Shown one piece after another: positions 31,383 to 40,223 of a stretch of 64,000 nucleotides of DNA (its first letter is position 1; each line of letters starts with the position of its first letter). Made by a program: the position numbers and the translations under genes. Origin of the DNA: Azospirillum lipoferum 4B (GTDB lineage: Bacteria; Pseudomonadota; Alphaproteobacteria; Azospirillales; Azospirillaceae); assembly GCF_000283655.1 (NCBI RefSeq), contig NC_016622.1, positions 1,066,501 to 1,130,500 of the forward strand. The letters run 5' to 3'. The notes beneath the pieces are model-generated. The model made no database searches and was not told where the DNA came from. It saw nothing but the letters and a program-made list of their open reading frames with translations.

Positions 31383-31750
31383 TGACGACCCATCCCATCA
31401 CCCGCCGCCGCTTCAACCGGCTGGCGCTGACCGCCATGGCCGCCGGGCTGCTGGCCTCCGCCCTGCCGTCGCTTGCCTTCGCACAGGATGCGCTGGCCGC
31501 CGCCAAGGCCGCCGGCCAGATCGGCGAGCGTCCGGACGGGCTGGTCGGCGCCGTTCCCGGCGCCCCCGCATCGGCCCAGGCGCTGGCCGAGCAGGTGAAC
31601 GCCCAGCGGCTCGCCCGCTATCGCGAGATCGCCAAGGGCAACGGCACTGCGCTCGACAAGGTCCAGGCCGTCGCCGGGCAGCAGCTGATCGAGCGGACCC
31701 CCGCCGGCCAGTTCGTGATGACCGCCGCCGGACAGTGGCAGCGGAAGTGA
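31382..31750 (+). CDS. ydbL: YdbL-like periplasmic protein (DUF1318)
   Basis: This 122-residue exported protein has an RR-containing signal (TRRRFNRLALTAMAAGLLASA, cleavage near AFAQD). The mature domain AKAAGQIGERPDGLVGAV and VNAQRLARYREIAKGNG matches YdbL/DUF1318, the helper that prevents YnbE over-assembly in E. coli. The start TGATG overlaps the ynbE stop. I chose ATG at 31382 over GTG at 31379. The twin-arginine-like motif is notable, but Tat export is not proven. Confidence 0.85.
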   Translation: MTTHPITRRRFNRLALTAMAAGLLASALPSLAFAQDALAAAKAAGQIGERPDGLVGAVPGAPASAQALAEQVNAQRLARYREIAKGNGTALDKVQAVAGQQLIERTPAGQFVMTAAGQWQRK

Positions 31751-33768
31751 GCGACGCGGCCACCGTCGCCGACCTGCGCCGCCGTCTGTCCGGCAAGCCC
31801 GGTGACGGCGCGCTGCAGGCCGCCCTGTTCGCTGCGCTCGACGCGGCAAGGCAGGCCGGCACGCCGGAGGAGGCGGTCGCCCGCTCCAACTTCGGCGAGG
31901 CGCTGCGGCGCCAGGGCCGGCTGGCGGAGGCAGAGGCCCATCACCGCAAGGCGCTGGCGTGGCTGCCCGATTTCGGCGGCAACCATTTCAACTGGGGCGT
32001 GACCCTGCAGGCGCTCGGCCGTTCGGCAGAGGCGGTGACGGCCTATGGCGAGGCCGCGCTGCTTATGCCGCGCTTCGCCCCGGCGCCTTGCAACCAGGGG
32101 GTCCTGCTGCGCGAACTCGGCCGGCTGGACGAGGCGGATGCGGCGCTGCGCCGGGCGCTGGAGCTGGACCCGATGCTGGTGCCGGCGCGGCTTGCCCTGG
32201 CGGCTCTGCACCGCGACCGTGGCGACCTGGACCGCGCCATTGCCGGATTCCGCGCCTGCCTGTGTCTGCGGCCCGATCTGGCGGAAGGGCAGGCGAACCT
32301 CGCCTTGTCCCTGAAGGAGCGCGGGCAGCGTGGCGGAGCGAAGGACGATGCCGCCAGCGTGGCGGGATTCGAGCGTGCCCTGTGCATCGGCCTGCCCGAT
32401 CCCGGCGGGGTGCTGGCCCAGCTGATTCAGCAGCGCCGTCACCTCTGCCGCTGGGATGGGCTGGAGGCGCTGTCGGTTCGGCTGGTGGGATTGGTGCGGG
32501 AGGGGCGGACCCGGCAGGTTCATCCCTGGATCTTCCTCGGCGAAGGGGCGGGGCCGGAGTTGGAGCGGGCCTGCGCCGAGCGCTACGCCGCCTGGAAGAC
32601 CCGCGGCATCGAGCCGGTTTTCCCGAATCGCACCGGCCGCGGCGACAGGCTGCGCATCGGCTATCTGTCCGCCGACTATCATGAGCACGCCACCGCGGTG
32701 CTGATCGCCGAACTGGTGGAGCGGCACGACCGCGGGCGGTTCGAGATCGTCGGCTGCTCCTACGGTCCCGACGATGGCGGGCCAATGCGCCGTCGGCTGG
32801 CAGCGGGATTCGACCGCTTCCTCGACCTGTCCGCCCTGACCGACGAGGCGGCGGCGCAGGCGATCCATGGGGCGGGAATCGATATCCTGGTCGACCTGAA
32901 GGGGCACACCCAGGGCGTCCGGCCCGGCATCGCCGCCCGCCGGCCGGCGCCGGTGCAGGCGCAATGGCTGGGCTATCCGGGAACGACGGGAAGTCCGACC
33001 ATCGACTATGTCATCGCCGATCCGGTGGTGGCGCCGGCCGACCATCGGCGCTTCTACAGCGAGCGCATCGTCCATCTGCCCGACAGCTATCAGCCCAACG
33101 ACCGCAAGCGCAGCATCGGGCCGGTGCCCAGCCGCGCCGACTGCGGCCTGCCGGCGGACGCTGTGGTCTTCTGCGCCTTCAACGCGCCCTACAAGATCGG
33201 GCCGGAGCTGTTCGGCCGCTGGTGCCGCATCCTGCAACGGGTGCCGGGATCGGTCCTGTGGCTGCTGGAAGGACCGGCGGAGGTGGCGGTCAACCTGCGC
33301 CGTGCCGCGGCGGAGCGGGGAATCGCGGCGGAGCGGCTGGTCTTCGCCCCCCGGCTGCCCGGCCCCGCCCATCTGGCGCGGCACCGGCTGGCCGACCTCT
33401 TCCTCGATTCGAGCCCGGTCGGCGCCCACACCACCGCGAGCGATGCATTGTGGGCCGGGCTGCCGGTGTTGACGGTGCCGGGCCATTCCTTCGCCGGGCG
33501 GGTCGCCGCCAGCCTGCTGCATGCCGTCGGTCTGCCGGAATCGGCCGTGCCGGATTGGGACGCCTATGAGGCGACCGCGCAGCGTCTGGCCGAACGGCCG
33601 GCGGAGCTTGCAGGACTGAAACGGCGGTTGGAGGAAGGGCGCGCGACCGCCCCGCTGTTCGATACCGACCGTTTCGCCCGCTCCATCGAGGCCGCCTACC
33701 TCGCCATGTGGGAAATCCACGCGGCGGGCGGACCGCCGCGCGGCTTCGCGGTTGCGGCTCAGGGATAG
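31747..33768 (+). CDS. TPR-containing O-GlcNAc transferase-like glycosyltransferase (GT41, SPINDLY family)
   Basis: This protein of about 673 residues has three or four TPR repeats at residues 40-200 (ARSNFGEALRRQGRLAEAEA, NHFNWGVTLQALGRSAEAV, PCNQGVLLRELGRLDEADAA). A GT41 catalytic region follows: RIGYLSADYHEHATAVLI, DLKGHTQGVRPGIAARRPAP, VQAQWLGYPGTTGS, FCAFNAPYKIGPELF and DLFLDSSPVGAHTTASDALW. These enzymes transfer a sugar from a nucleotide donor to protein Ser/Thr. Bacterial members often modify flagellin or other surface proteins. The start GTG overlaps the ydbL stop (GTGA), so it is coupled to the ydb operon. Its end overlaps the convergent gene by 10 bases. Confidence 0.88.
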   Translation: MSDAATVADLRRRLSGKPGDGALQAALFAALDAARQAGTPEEAVARSNFGEALRRQGRLAEAEAHHRKALAWLPDFGGNHFNWGVTLQALGRSAEAVTAYGEAALLMPRFAPAPCNQGVLLRELGRLDEADAALRRALELDPMLVPARLALAALHRDRGDLDRAIAGFRACLCLRPDLAEGQANLALSLKERGQRGGAKDDAASVAGFERALCIGLPDPGGVLAQLIQQRRHLCRWDGLEALSVRLVGLVREGRTRQVHPWIFLGEGAGPELERACAERYAAWKTRGIEPVFPNRTGRGDRLRIGYLSADYHEHATAVLIAELVERHDRGRFEIVGCSYGPDDGGPMRRRLAAGFDRFLDLSALTDEAAAQAIHGAGIDILVDLKGHTQGVRPGIAARRPAPVQAQWLGYPGTTGSPTIDYVIADPVVAPADHRRFYSERIVHLPDSYQPNDRKRSIGPVPSRADCGLPADAVVFCAFNAPYKIGPELFGRWCRILQRVPGSVLWLLEGPAEVAVNLRRAAAERGIAAERLVFAPRLPGPAHLARHRLADLFLDSSPVGAHTTASDALWAGLPVLTVPGHSFAGRVAASLLHAVGLPESAVPDWDAYEATAQRLAERPAELAGLKRRLEEGRATAPLFDTDRFARSIEAAYLAMWEIHAAGGPPRGFAVAAQG

Positions 33769-34484
33769 GTGCAGCGGTCGGCGGTGACCTCCACGAAGGA
33801 GCGCTGGGAGGCGGCGAAGGTGAAGCGGTATTCGCTGTTGTCGACCACCAGCGACTGGTGCAGCGGCAGCACGCCGGTGACCGTCGCGGTCTTGCCGCCG
33901 ATGCCGGTGATGCGGATGGTCACCGGCTGTCCCGGATCGAACCAGCTTTCGGCATTGCCCTGCGCGTTGTGGGCGGACTGGCCTTCGCCGGTGACGGTCA
34001 CGGTGCCGTTGCCGAAGGTCACGCCGCGCGCACCGCCCTTCAGCAGCGGGGTGCTCAGCGTGAAGCGCTTGGTGTCGGCCGGCTGGCAGTTGCGCTGAAC
34101 CTGGGCCTGGGAAATCACGAAGGACAGGCGGTTGGCGTCAATCCCGCTCTTCAGCCGCTCCGACACCAGCTGCGTCAGTTTGGCGAGCTCGCCGGTCGGC
34201 ACCTCCCGCTGCAGGCGGCCTTCCAGCTCGGCGGCGCGCGCCTCCGCCGTGCGGGCGGCGTGCTGCATCTGGGTGGCCAGCAGTTCCAGCTCCGCCTTCT
34301 GGCGCGACAGGGTGGCGATCTCCTCCCGCAGGGTGACGTCGCGGCCCTTCAGCTGCTCGATCCCCATCTGGTAGGAGAAGAGCCCGACGCCGAGGACCAG
34401 CGCGGCCAGCAGCAGGAACTTGATCGCGCCGGCCCGCATGCGTTTGCGATACCGTCTTTCGTAGTCGTAACGTCCCAGGGTCAT
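33759..34484 (-). CDS. Membrane-anchored coiled-coil protein of unknown function
   Basis: I do not recognise this 241-residue protein. It has a short basic N-terminus, one membrane helix at about residues 21-40 (IKFLLLAALVLGVGLFSY), a coiled coil at about 45-95 (LREEIATLSRQKAELELLATQ), and then a beta-rich periplasmic domain with TFGNGTVTVTGEGQSA, ending in DRCTYP. The layout suggests an inner-membrane protein with an exposed periplasmic sensor or scaffold domain. Its end overlaps the convergent glycosyltransferase gene by 10 bases. It lies 126 bases downstream of lptD on the same strand, with a hairpin between. Confidence 0.65.
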   Translation of the reverse strand: MTLGRYDYERRYRKRMRAGAIKFLLLAALVLGVGLFSYQMGIEQLKGRDVTLREEIATLSRQKAELELLATQMQHAARTAEARAAELEGRLQREVPTGELAKLTQLVSERLKSGIDANRLSFVISQAQVQRNCQPADTKRFTLSTPLLKGGARGVTFGNGTVTVTGEGQSAHNAQGNAESWFDPGQPVTIRITGIGGKTATVTGVLPLHQSLVVDNSEYRFTFAASQRSFVEVTADRCTYP

Positions 34485-34533
34485 GATGTCGGTCGCGGCG
34501 GGCTGTCTCGTCGGGCGATATGGCTAACGGCAA

Positions 34534-34560
34534 CGGCCAAGGGATGCAACCCCTTGGCCG
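34534..34560. terminator. Hairpin downstream of lptD
   Basis: CGGCCAAGGG (34534-34543) pairs perfectly with CCCTTGGCCG (34551-34560). On the minus strand it follows the lptD stop at 34610. No strong T-run is present in that direction. Confidence 0.5.
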
Positions 34561-34609
34561 TCCATTTTGCCGTGATGCCTTGTCGCTGCCAGCTATCGGC
34601 GCGCCGATT

Positions 34610-36976
34610 CTACTGGTTGGCCGAGCCGCCGCCCAGGAAGCTTGCGTTCAGGCCCGGGCTCTTGAACTCGCCGACATTCTTGAAGACCAGACGGAAGAAG
34701 ATGGTGTTGCCGTCCTGCTCGCCGGTGGTGCTGACCGTGTAGTCGCGGCGGGCGATCGTCTGGAAGATCAGGCATTCGTCGGCATAGGACAGAACCGCCA
34801 GGCTGGAGCGTGGACCGGGCTGCGGTTCCATCGCCTGGCTGTGGCTGATGCCGATGCTCCAATAATTGCTGAACTGCGACGACAGGCCGAACGACGCCTG
34901 TTCCACCCGGTCGCGGGTGACCGCGGTGCGCGACGTGGTCTGGTCGACATAGGTGTAGGAGGTGGACAGCCGCAGGAGGGGCACGCCGGCCGACGCGTTC
35001 AGCGAATGGCGGCGGGGCCGGAGCGTCTCATGGTCGATGCGGAAGCCGTAATTCACATCCAGCCAGTCGGCCGGCTGCAGGTCCAGGCGGCCGACATAGT
35101 CGGACACGCTGTCCTCCAGGCCGGACCCGCCGGTGAAGCCGGCATTGCTGTCCGTCAGGCGGCGGCTCTGGCCCAGGAACAGGCTGGCCGATCCCTGGGT
35201 GTTGCCGTAGATCGCCGTGCGCAGGCCGTAGGTGATGCGCATGCCGTCGTCCAGCCGGTCGATGCCGGTGAAGCGGTTCGGCTGCAGCAGGTTCACGTCG
35301 TCGAATTCGATGTCCAGGCTGTCCTCGTTCGGGAAAACCCGGCCGTTCGGCAGCTTGGGCGCGAAGGTCATCTGGCCGATCGGCTCGATCAGCTGGGACG
35401 AGTTTTCTCCATAGCGGACGAAGGGATAGCGGACGGTCGCCTGTCCCTGCGGGAAGAAACGGAAGCGGCTGACGTTGTCGTCCCCGCGCGTGGTCGGATT
35501 GGCGGAGTTGAACTGCTGCGCCGTATAGCCGGCGACCAGCACGCTGCCCGACAGGGTGGTCACGAAGCCGGCGTTGGAGACGATGTTGCGCTCCCACCCC
35601 GGCTGAACGACGACGCGCTGGGTGTCAGGCCCGGCATTCTGGAAGCGCGAGACGCCCAGCAGGCTGGTGTCCAGCGACCAGCGGCCGCCGAACAGGCTTC
35701 CCGGCTCGCCCAGCGCATTGTACTGCGCATAGGGCAGGGCGACCGGTTCGGGAATGGTATTCCCGTAACGCATGTCCTGGAAGCTGTAGCCGGTGATCGC
35801 CGCATAGTTCCGGCCGCGGAAGCCTTCCACATAGGCCTTGCTGGTCAGATAGTCCTCGCGGAAATCGTAATAGCGCCGCAGGAAGGTCGGATCGCTCGTA
35901 CGCTTGATGTCGAAGCCGGCGCGCCAGGTCTCGTCGATGTCGAACAGGCCGCGCGCGGCGACGTAGCCGCGGTTGCGCGTCTCCTTCGGCGCCGTGTTGC
36001 TGTTGCCGCCGTCGCCGCGGGTGATGGCGCCTTCCAGCTCCAGCCGGCCGTTCTCGAAACGCTTGCGGTACTGGCCACCCAGCAGCGGCCCCTGCTGCGA
36101 ATAGTAATGCAGGTCGAAGGTTGCGTCCTGGTCCGGCCCAATGTCCCAGTAATAGTGGGTCTTGAGGATGGCGCCCAAATTCGAGTTGTTGCCGAAGGAC
36201 GGGGTCAGGAAGCCGCTCTTGCGGTCGACCGACGGATCGGGATGCGACAGGTAGGGCGTGTAGGCGACGGGGATCCCGAAGATCTCCATCGTCGCGTCGC
36301 GGTAGCGGACCTCGTGCTCCTCGTTGTCGTGCACGATGCGCACGGCGCGGATCTGCCACAGCGGCGGACGGGTGGGGTCCTCCTTGCAGAGGTCGCAGGG
36401 GCTGTAGACGCCGCGGTTGACGCGCGTCAGCCGGCCCTCGCGCCGCTCGCCCTCGGTGCCGGCCATCCGGCCGTTGTCGGTCATCAGGACGCGGATGTTC
36501 TCGATGAACACGTCCTTCAGGTCATCGGTCAGTTCGGCGTAATCGGCGAAGACGATGTCTCCCGACGGCTCCACCAGCCGGATCTTGCCGGTGGCGGTGA
36601 CGACCTTGGTCTTCTGGTTGTAGGTGATCTTGTCGGCGCGGACGCTGCGCTTGCCCTGCGCCAGCTCGACATTGCCGCTGGCGGTGACGAGGCTGTTCAC
36701 CTCGTCGAAGGTGACCTGGTCGGCTGTGAGCAGCACCGGGTCCTGCTTCTGCGCCGTTCCGTTCGCCGGTCCATTGGCGCTTCCCTGTCCGGCGGTGGCC
36801 GGCTTCGTTCCGGGAACCGGTGTGGCCGGCGACTGGGCCTGCGCCATGTCGGTGAAGGCCAGATCCACGGCGGCGACCCCGCACGCCACCATCAGCCCGA
36901 CGATGCCGGAGCGCAGGAGGGGATTGGCGGCGGTCGGAGCTTTGGCGCGGGCGCGCCGGGAGACGTGCTTGGGCAT
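34610..36976 (-). CDS. lptD: LPS assembly outer membrane protein LptD
   Basis: This 788-residue protein inserts lipopolysaccharide into the outer membrane with LptE. After a signal region (SGIVGLMVACGVAAVDLAF, cleavage near AQAQS) comes the periplasmic OstA/LptA-like jellyroll (VLLTADQVTFDEVNSLVTAS, KITYNQKTKVVTATG). The beta-barrel domain follows with the conserved PIFYLPY-like GIPVAYTPYLSHPDP and CDLC cysteines. ATG at 36976 begins MPKHVSRRARAK. The 32 codons upstream are not conserved-looking. Unlike the usual alphaproteobacterial order, surA, pdxA and rsmA do not follow. Confidence 0.92.
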   Translation of the reverse strand: MPKHVSRRARAKAPTAANPLLRSGIVGLMVACGVAAVDLAFTDMAQAQSPATPVPGTKPATAGQGSANGPANGTAQKQDPVLLTADQVTFDEVNSLVTASGNVELAQGKRSVRADKITYNQKTKVVTATGKIRLVEPSGDIVFADYAELTDDLKDVFIENIRVLMTDNGRMAGTEGERREGRLTRVNRGVYSPCDLCKEDPTRPPLWQIRAVRIVHDNEEHEVRYRDATMEIFGIPVAYTPYLSHPDPSVDRKSGFLTPSFGNNSNLGAILKTHYYWDIGPDQDATFDLHYYSQQGPLLGGQYRKRFENGRLELEGAITRGDGGNSNTAPKETRNRGYVAARGLFDIDETWRAGFDIKRTSDPTFLRRYYDFREDYLTSKAYVEGFRGRNYAAITGYSFQDMRYGNTIPEPVALPYAQYNALGEPGSLFGGRWSLDTSLLGVSRFQNAGPDTQRVVVQPGWERNIVSNAGFVTTLSGSVLVAGYTAQQFNSANPTTRGDDNVSRFRFFPQGQATVRYPFVRYGENSSQLIEPIGQMTFAPKLPNGRVFPNEDSLDIEFDDVNLLQPNRFTGIDRLDDGMRITYGLRTAIYGNTQGSASLFLGQSRRLTDSNAGFTGGSGLEDSVSDYVGRLDLQPADWLDVNYGFRIDHETLRPRRHSLNASAGVPLLRLSTSYTYVDQTTSRTAVTRDRVEQASFGLSSQFSNYWSIGISHSQAMEPQPGPRSSLAVLSYADECLIFQTIARRDYTVSTTGEQDGNTIFFRLVFKNVGEFKSPGLNASFLGGGSANQ

Positions 36977-37131
36977 GTCGGAACGATTGGGGGAAGCGAA
37001 AGCCCAAGTCAACGGTTTCAAGACCCCACCGCGGGCAATGTCACCGTGTCGCCGCCCGCCCTGTGGCAGCAACGCCGCAGCCCCCGCCGCCGCAGCGGCG
37101 GCAGGAGCCGCGGGACTTCATCCAACCTGTC

Positions 37132-38553
37132 TCAAACGACCCGGAAGTTCTTGAACTGCCACGGATCGTCCTCGTCGATGTCCTCCGGGAACAGGGTGTT
37201 GCGGTCCTGCAGGGGCGTCCAGTCGCCATAGGCGCCGACCACCTCGCCCAGATAGGGGGCGGCGATGTCGAGCACCCGGCGGAAGTCGACCTCGTCCGGT
37301 TCCACCACGCCCCGAGTCGGGTTCTCCAGCGTCCAGACGATGCCGCCCAGAACGGTGGAGGTCACCTGCATCGACGTGGCGTTGTTGTAGGGGGCCAGCG
37401 ACCGCGCCGTGTCGATGTCGAGCCGCGAGCCGTACCAGTAGGCGCCCTTGGGATGGCCCATCAGCAGCACGCCCAGCTCGTCCATTCCGCCGGTGATCTC
37501 GTGCATCATCAGCCGCTGTTCGGCCTGCATGTTGTAGTTCTTGCCGACCAGTTCGTGCAGCGACATCACCGCGTCGTCGCAGGGATGATAGGCATAGTGG
37601 CAGGTCGGCCGATAGACGACCTTGCCGCCCTCGCGCACCGTGAAATAGTCGGAGATCGAGATCGCCTCGCTGTGGGTGATGAGGAAGCCGTGGAACGGTC
37701 CCTCAAGCGGGGTCCAGGTGCGCACGCGGGTGGCGGCACCCGGCCGCATCAGGTAGATGGCGGAATCGCAGCCGAACTCGTGGCGGCGGCCGTCGGGCGG
37801 CAGCGCCTTCTCATGCGTGCCCCAGCCGAGTTCGGCCGGCTGGCAGCCCTCGCCGACGAAGCCGTCGATCGACCAGGTGTTGACGAACTCGCCGATCTGC
37901 TTGGGCTGGTTCGACACCTGGGTGTCGCGTTCCGCCACATGGATGGTCTTGATGCCCAGCTTCTGCGCCAGCCGTCCCCAGCCGTCGCGGTCGGCCGGGA
38001 TGTCGGTCTCGACCCCGGTGTCGGCGGCGATGTTCAGCAGGGCCTGCTTGACGAAATGCGACACCAGACCCGGATTCGCCCCATGGGTGATCAGCGCGGT
38101 CGGGCCGCCTTCGAAGCGGCTGCGCAACGCCAGCGCCGTTTCGCGCAGCGCGTAGTTGGAGCGCAGCGACGGCGACAGGCTGGAATCGGTGTAGCCGCCC
38201 GCCCACGGTTCGGTGCAGGTGTCGGTGTAGAAGGCGCCGACCCGCTGGCAGAACTCGATCAGCGCGACCGACGAGACGTCGACCGACAGGTTGACCAGGA
38301 AATCGCCCTTGTCGATCAGCGGCTTCAGGATCTGGAAGAAATTGTCGTTGTCGAGCGGGTTGTTGTGGAAGGCGACGCCGTAATGCTCGGCCTCCTCGCG
38401 CCCGCGCTCCTCGGCGGTGACGATGGTGATTCGGTCGGCGGTAAGTCCGTCGATGTGACGCAGAAGCAGCGGCAAGACACCCTGTCCGATCGAACCGAAT
38501 CCAACGATGACCATACGGCCTGTGAACGTGCAGAGCTTCGTGTCCAGGGCCAT
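37132..38553 (-). CDS. hss: Homospermidine synthase
   Basis: This 473-residue NAD-dependent enzyme condenses two putrescine molecules, or putrescine with spermidine, to sym-homospermidine, the main polyamine of many alphaproteobacteria. The Rossmann motif VIVGFGSIGQGVLPLLLRH is at residues 15-33. The substrate region has CTEPWAGGYTD, THGANPGLVSHF and HAYHPCDDA-like YAYHPCDDAVMS. ATG at 38553 is preceded by GGGGAGACAAAAAATC. It lies downstream of an ornithine decarboxylase gene on the same strand, with a 143-base gap that holds a 21-bp nested hairpin. Together they turn ornithine into putrescine and then homospermidine. Confidence 0.95.
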   Translation of the reverse strand: MALDTKLCTFTGRMVIVGFGSIGQGVLPLLLRHIDGLTADRITIVTAEERGREEAEHYGVAFHNNPLDNDNFFQILKPLIDKGDFLVNLSVDVSSVALIEFCQRVGAFYTDTCTEPWAGGYTDSSLSPSLRSNYALRETALALRSRFEGGPTALITHGANPGLVSHFVKQALLNIAADTGVETDIPADRDGWGRLAQKLGIKTIHVAERDTQVSNQPKQIGEFVNTWSIDGFVGEGCQPAELGWGTHEKALPPDGRRHEFGCDSAIYLMRPGAATRVRTWTPLEGPFHGFLITHSEAISISDYFTVREGGKVVYRPTCHYAYHPCDDAVMSLHELVGKNYNMQAEQRLMMHEITGGMDELGVLLMGHPKGAYWYGSRLDIDTARSLAPYNNATSMQVTSTVLGGIVWTLENPTRGVVEPDEVDFRRVLDIAAPYLGEVVGAYGDWTPLQDRNTLFPEDIDEDDPWQFKNFRVV

Positions 38554-38592
38554 GATTTTTTGTCTCCCCGAGGTAGTTTAGGCCAACGACAT

Positions 38593-38644
38593 GGTCCGGC
38601 GCATCCGCCCACTTCGGAGAAGTGGCTGCGGAACGCGCCGGACC
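38593..38644 (-). promoter_or_regulatory. Nested stem-loop in the odc-hss intergenic region
   Basis: The outer stem GGTCCGGCGC (38593-38602) pairs with GCGCCGGACC (38635-38644). A middle stem CCGC/GCGG (38605-38608, 38628-38631) and an inner stem CCACTTC/GAAGTGG (38609-38615, 38619-38625) follow, with a GGA loop. All 21 pairs are Watson-Crick, with only small internal loops. It ends 39 bases before the hss start, and no U-tract follows. It may act as a processing or stability element, or as a regulatory leader of hss. Confidence 0.6.
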
Positions 38645-38696
38645 GGTGAATGTTACGGATGTCTTTACGCTTTATCCACAGATTCCGGCGGCGTAA

Positions 38697-39980
38697 TCAG
38701 GCTGCGCAGGAGCGCAATTGATAGCCGGGAGTGGCAAGCAGCGGCGCGTCCGACACTTCGACGACGCGAGCCTGGTCGAAACCGTTGAAGGCGGTGCGCA
38801 GGCAGGACCCATAGGCACCGAGCTGACCCAGCTCGATCCAGTCGCCGGCCTTGACGTCGGCCGGCAGATGGAAGGGGCCGTTCATCTTGTCGGCGCTGTC
38901 GCAGGTCGGGCCGTAGAAGCTGAAGGCCGCATCCTCGGCATCGGACATCGCCTCGAACGGGCGGATCAGCCGCGCCGGGAAGCGGAAGCCCGGCACGCCG
39001 GCATCCGACAGGGCGCCATAGACGCCGTCGTTGATGAACAGCTCGTCGCCGCGCCGCTTCACCACCTGCACCACCAGCGATACGCCGGGGGCGACCAGGG
39101 CGCGGCCCGGCTCGCACCACAGGCGGCAATGCGGCGGCAGGTCGATGGATGCGACGCCGCGGGCGATGGCGGCCATGAAGTCGCCGAGCGGCGGCGGGGT
39201 GACGCCCGGATAGGACACCGGGAACCCTCCGCCGACGTCCAGCACGTCGATGGCAACGCCGCTCTCGGCGATGACGTAGCCGGCCAGCGCGATGGCGCGC
39301 TCATAGGCCGACGGATCGAGCATCTGCGAGCCGACATGGAAGGACAGCCCGACCTTGAGCGCCGCGGCGCGGGCGGCGCGCAGCAGCTCCACCGCATCGG
39401 TCATGGCGGCGCCGAACTTGCCGGACAGGTCGTAGACGGCGTTGCCCTTCGGCAGAGCCAGACGCACGACGAGGCCGAGGTCGGCGGCGTTGTCCGTCTC
39501 CTCCAGGATCTTCTCCAGCTCCTCGCGGCTGTCGAGCACGAAGTCGCGGACGCCATACTGACGATAGGCGTTGCGGATCGCCTGACGGCCCTTGACCGGG
39601 TGCATGTAATGCAGGACGGCATCGGGGAACATCTGGCGGATCAGGCGGATCTCGCCGGGGGAGGCCACGTCGAAATGGCGCACGCCGCCGGCCCACAGGG
39701 CACGCAGCACCGCGGGTTCCGGGTTGCACTTCACGGCATAGAGCACGTCGCCGCCGCGGGCGACGGAGTCCGTCGCCTCGGCGAAGGCGGCCAGGAAGCT
39801 GCCGGCGGTGTCGGCCAGCACGCCGGGGCGGATGCAGTGCATCGGCTCTTCCGGGCGGTGCAGGGCGACGGCCTGCGCCACCGTCGAACGGCGGCCGGTG
39901 GACAGCGAAACGGCGCTGCTGTCGTTCAGGCCGACGCGGCGCAGCGGGGTGACGGCGGAACGGGAACGCAGGAAACCCAT
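38697..39980 (-). CDS. Ornithine (lysine/ornithine) decarboxylase, type III fold PLP enzyme
   Basis: This 427-residue enzyme has the alanine-racemase-like decarboxylase fold. The pyridoxal-phosphate Lys84 is in YAVKCNP, the phosphate-binding glycines in DVGGGFPVSYPG, the substrate Glu in CEPGRALVAP and the catalytic Cys in FYGPTCDSADKM. It should decarboxylate ornithine to putrescine; related enzymes also accept lysine or diaminopimelate. Context with homospermidine synthase supports ornithine. The N-terminus is about 45 residues longer than usual; MHCIRPGVL at residue 47 could be an alternative start, but MGFLRSRS follows GGATAGGAGTGCGCC, a strong ribosome site. A leader ORF and attenuator-like structure lie 150-260 bases upstream. 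Confidence 0.92.
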   Translation of the reverse strand: MGFLRSRSAVTPLRRVGLNDSSAVSLSTGRRSTVAQAVALHRPEEPMHCIRPGVLADTAGSFLAAFAEATDSVARGGDVLYAVKCNPEPAVLRALWAGGVRHFDVASPGEIRLIRQMFPDAVLHYMHPVKGRQAIRNAYRQYGVRDFVLDSREELEKILEETDNAADLGLVVRLALPKGNAVYDLSGKFGAAMTDAVELLRAARAAALKVGLSFHVGSQMLDPSAYERAIALAGYVIAESGVAIDVLDVGGGFPVSYPGVTPPPLGDFMAAIARGVASIDLPPHCRLWCEPGRALVAPGVSLVVQVVKRRGDELFINDGVYGALSDAGVPGFRFPARLIRPFEAMSDAEDAAFSFYGPTCDSADKMNGPFHLPADVKAGDWIELGQLGAYGSCLRTAFNGFDQARVVEVSDAPLLATPGYQLRSCAA

Positions 39981-40133
39981 GGCGCACTCCTATCCCCGGA
40001 CGGCGGCGTGCAAACCGGCCCGGTGAGCAGACGGCAATCCCCGGCCGCACCACGATCCGGCCAGCACAAAGCTGTGGCGCGGGTGATGCAGCGGAATCGG
40101 CGATCGATCGGATTTTGGTAAGGGGGGAGACGG

Positions 40134-40223
40134 AAAAAGCCGGTGCGAGCAGCGGCCCCGGGCTGTGAAGCTCCAGGCAACAGCGCGTCGTTTACCGGCT
40201 AAAGGGTTACCGTCTCACAGCCC
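40134..40223 (-). promoter_or_regulatory. Putative attenuator of ornithine decarboxylase: antiterminator versus terminator
   Basis: Terminator (minus strand): AGCCCGG (40164-40158) pairs with CCGGCT (40143-40138) with one bulged C, followed by U5 (40138-40134). Antiterminator: GGGCTGTGA (40223-40215), inside the leader ORF codons 7-10, pairs perfectly with TCACAGCCC (40168-40160) and takes the left arm of the terminator. A further match, AGCCGGT (40200-40194) with ACCGGCT (40144-40138), gives a third alternative. A ribosome held on the last codons of the leader ORF would block the antiterminator and favour termination. Confidence 0.55.

Noticed and set aside
34520-37231. 903-codon open frame opposite lptD
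   Set aside because: Antisense shadow; LptD motifs on the minus strand explain the region.
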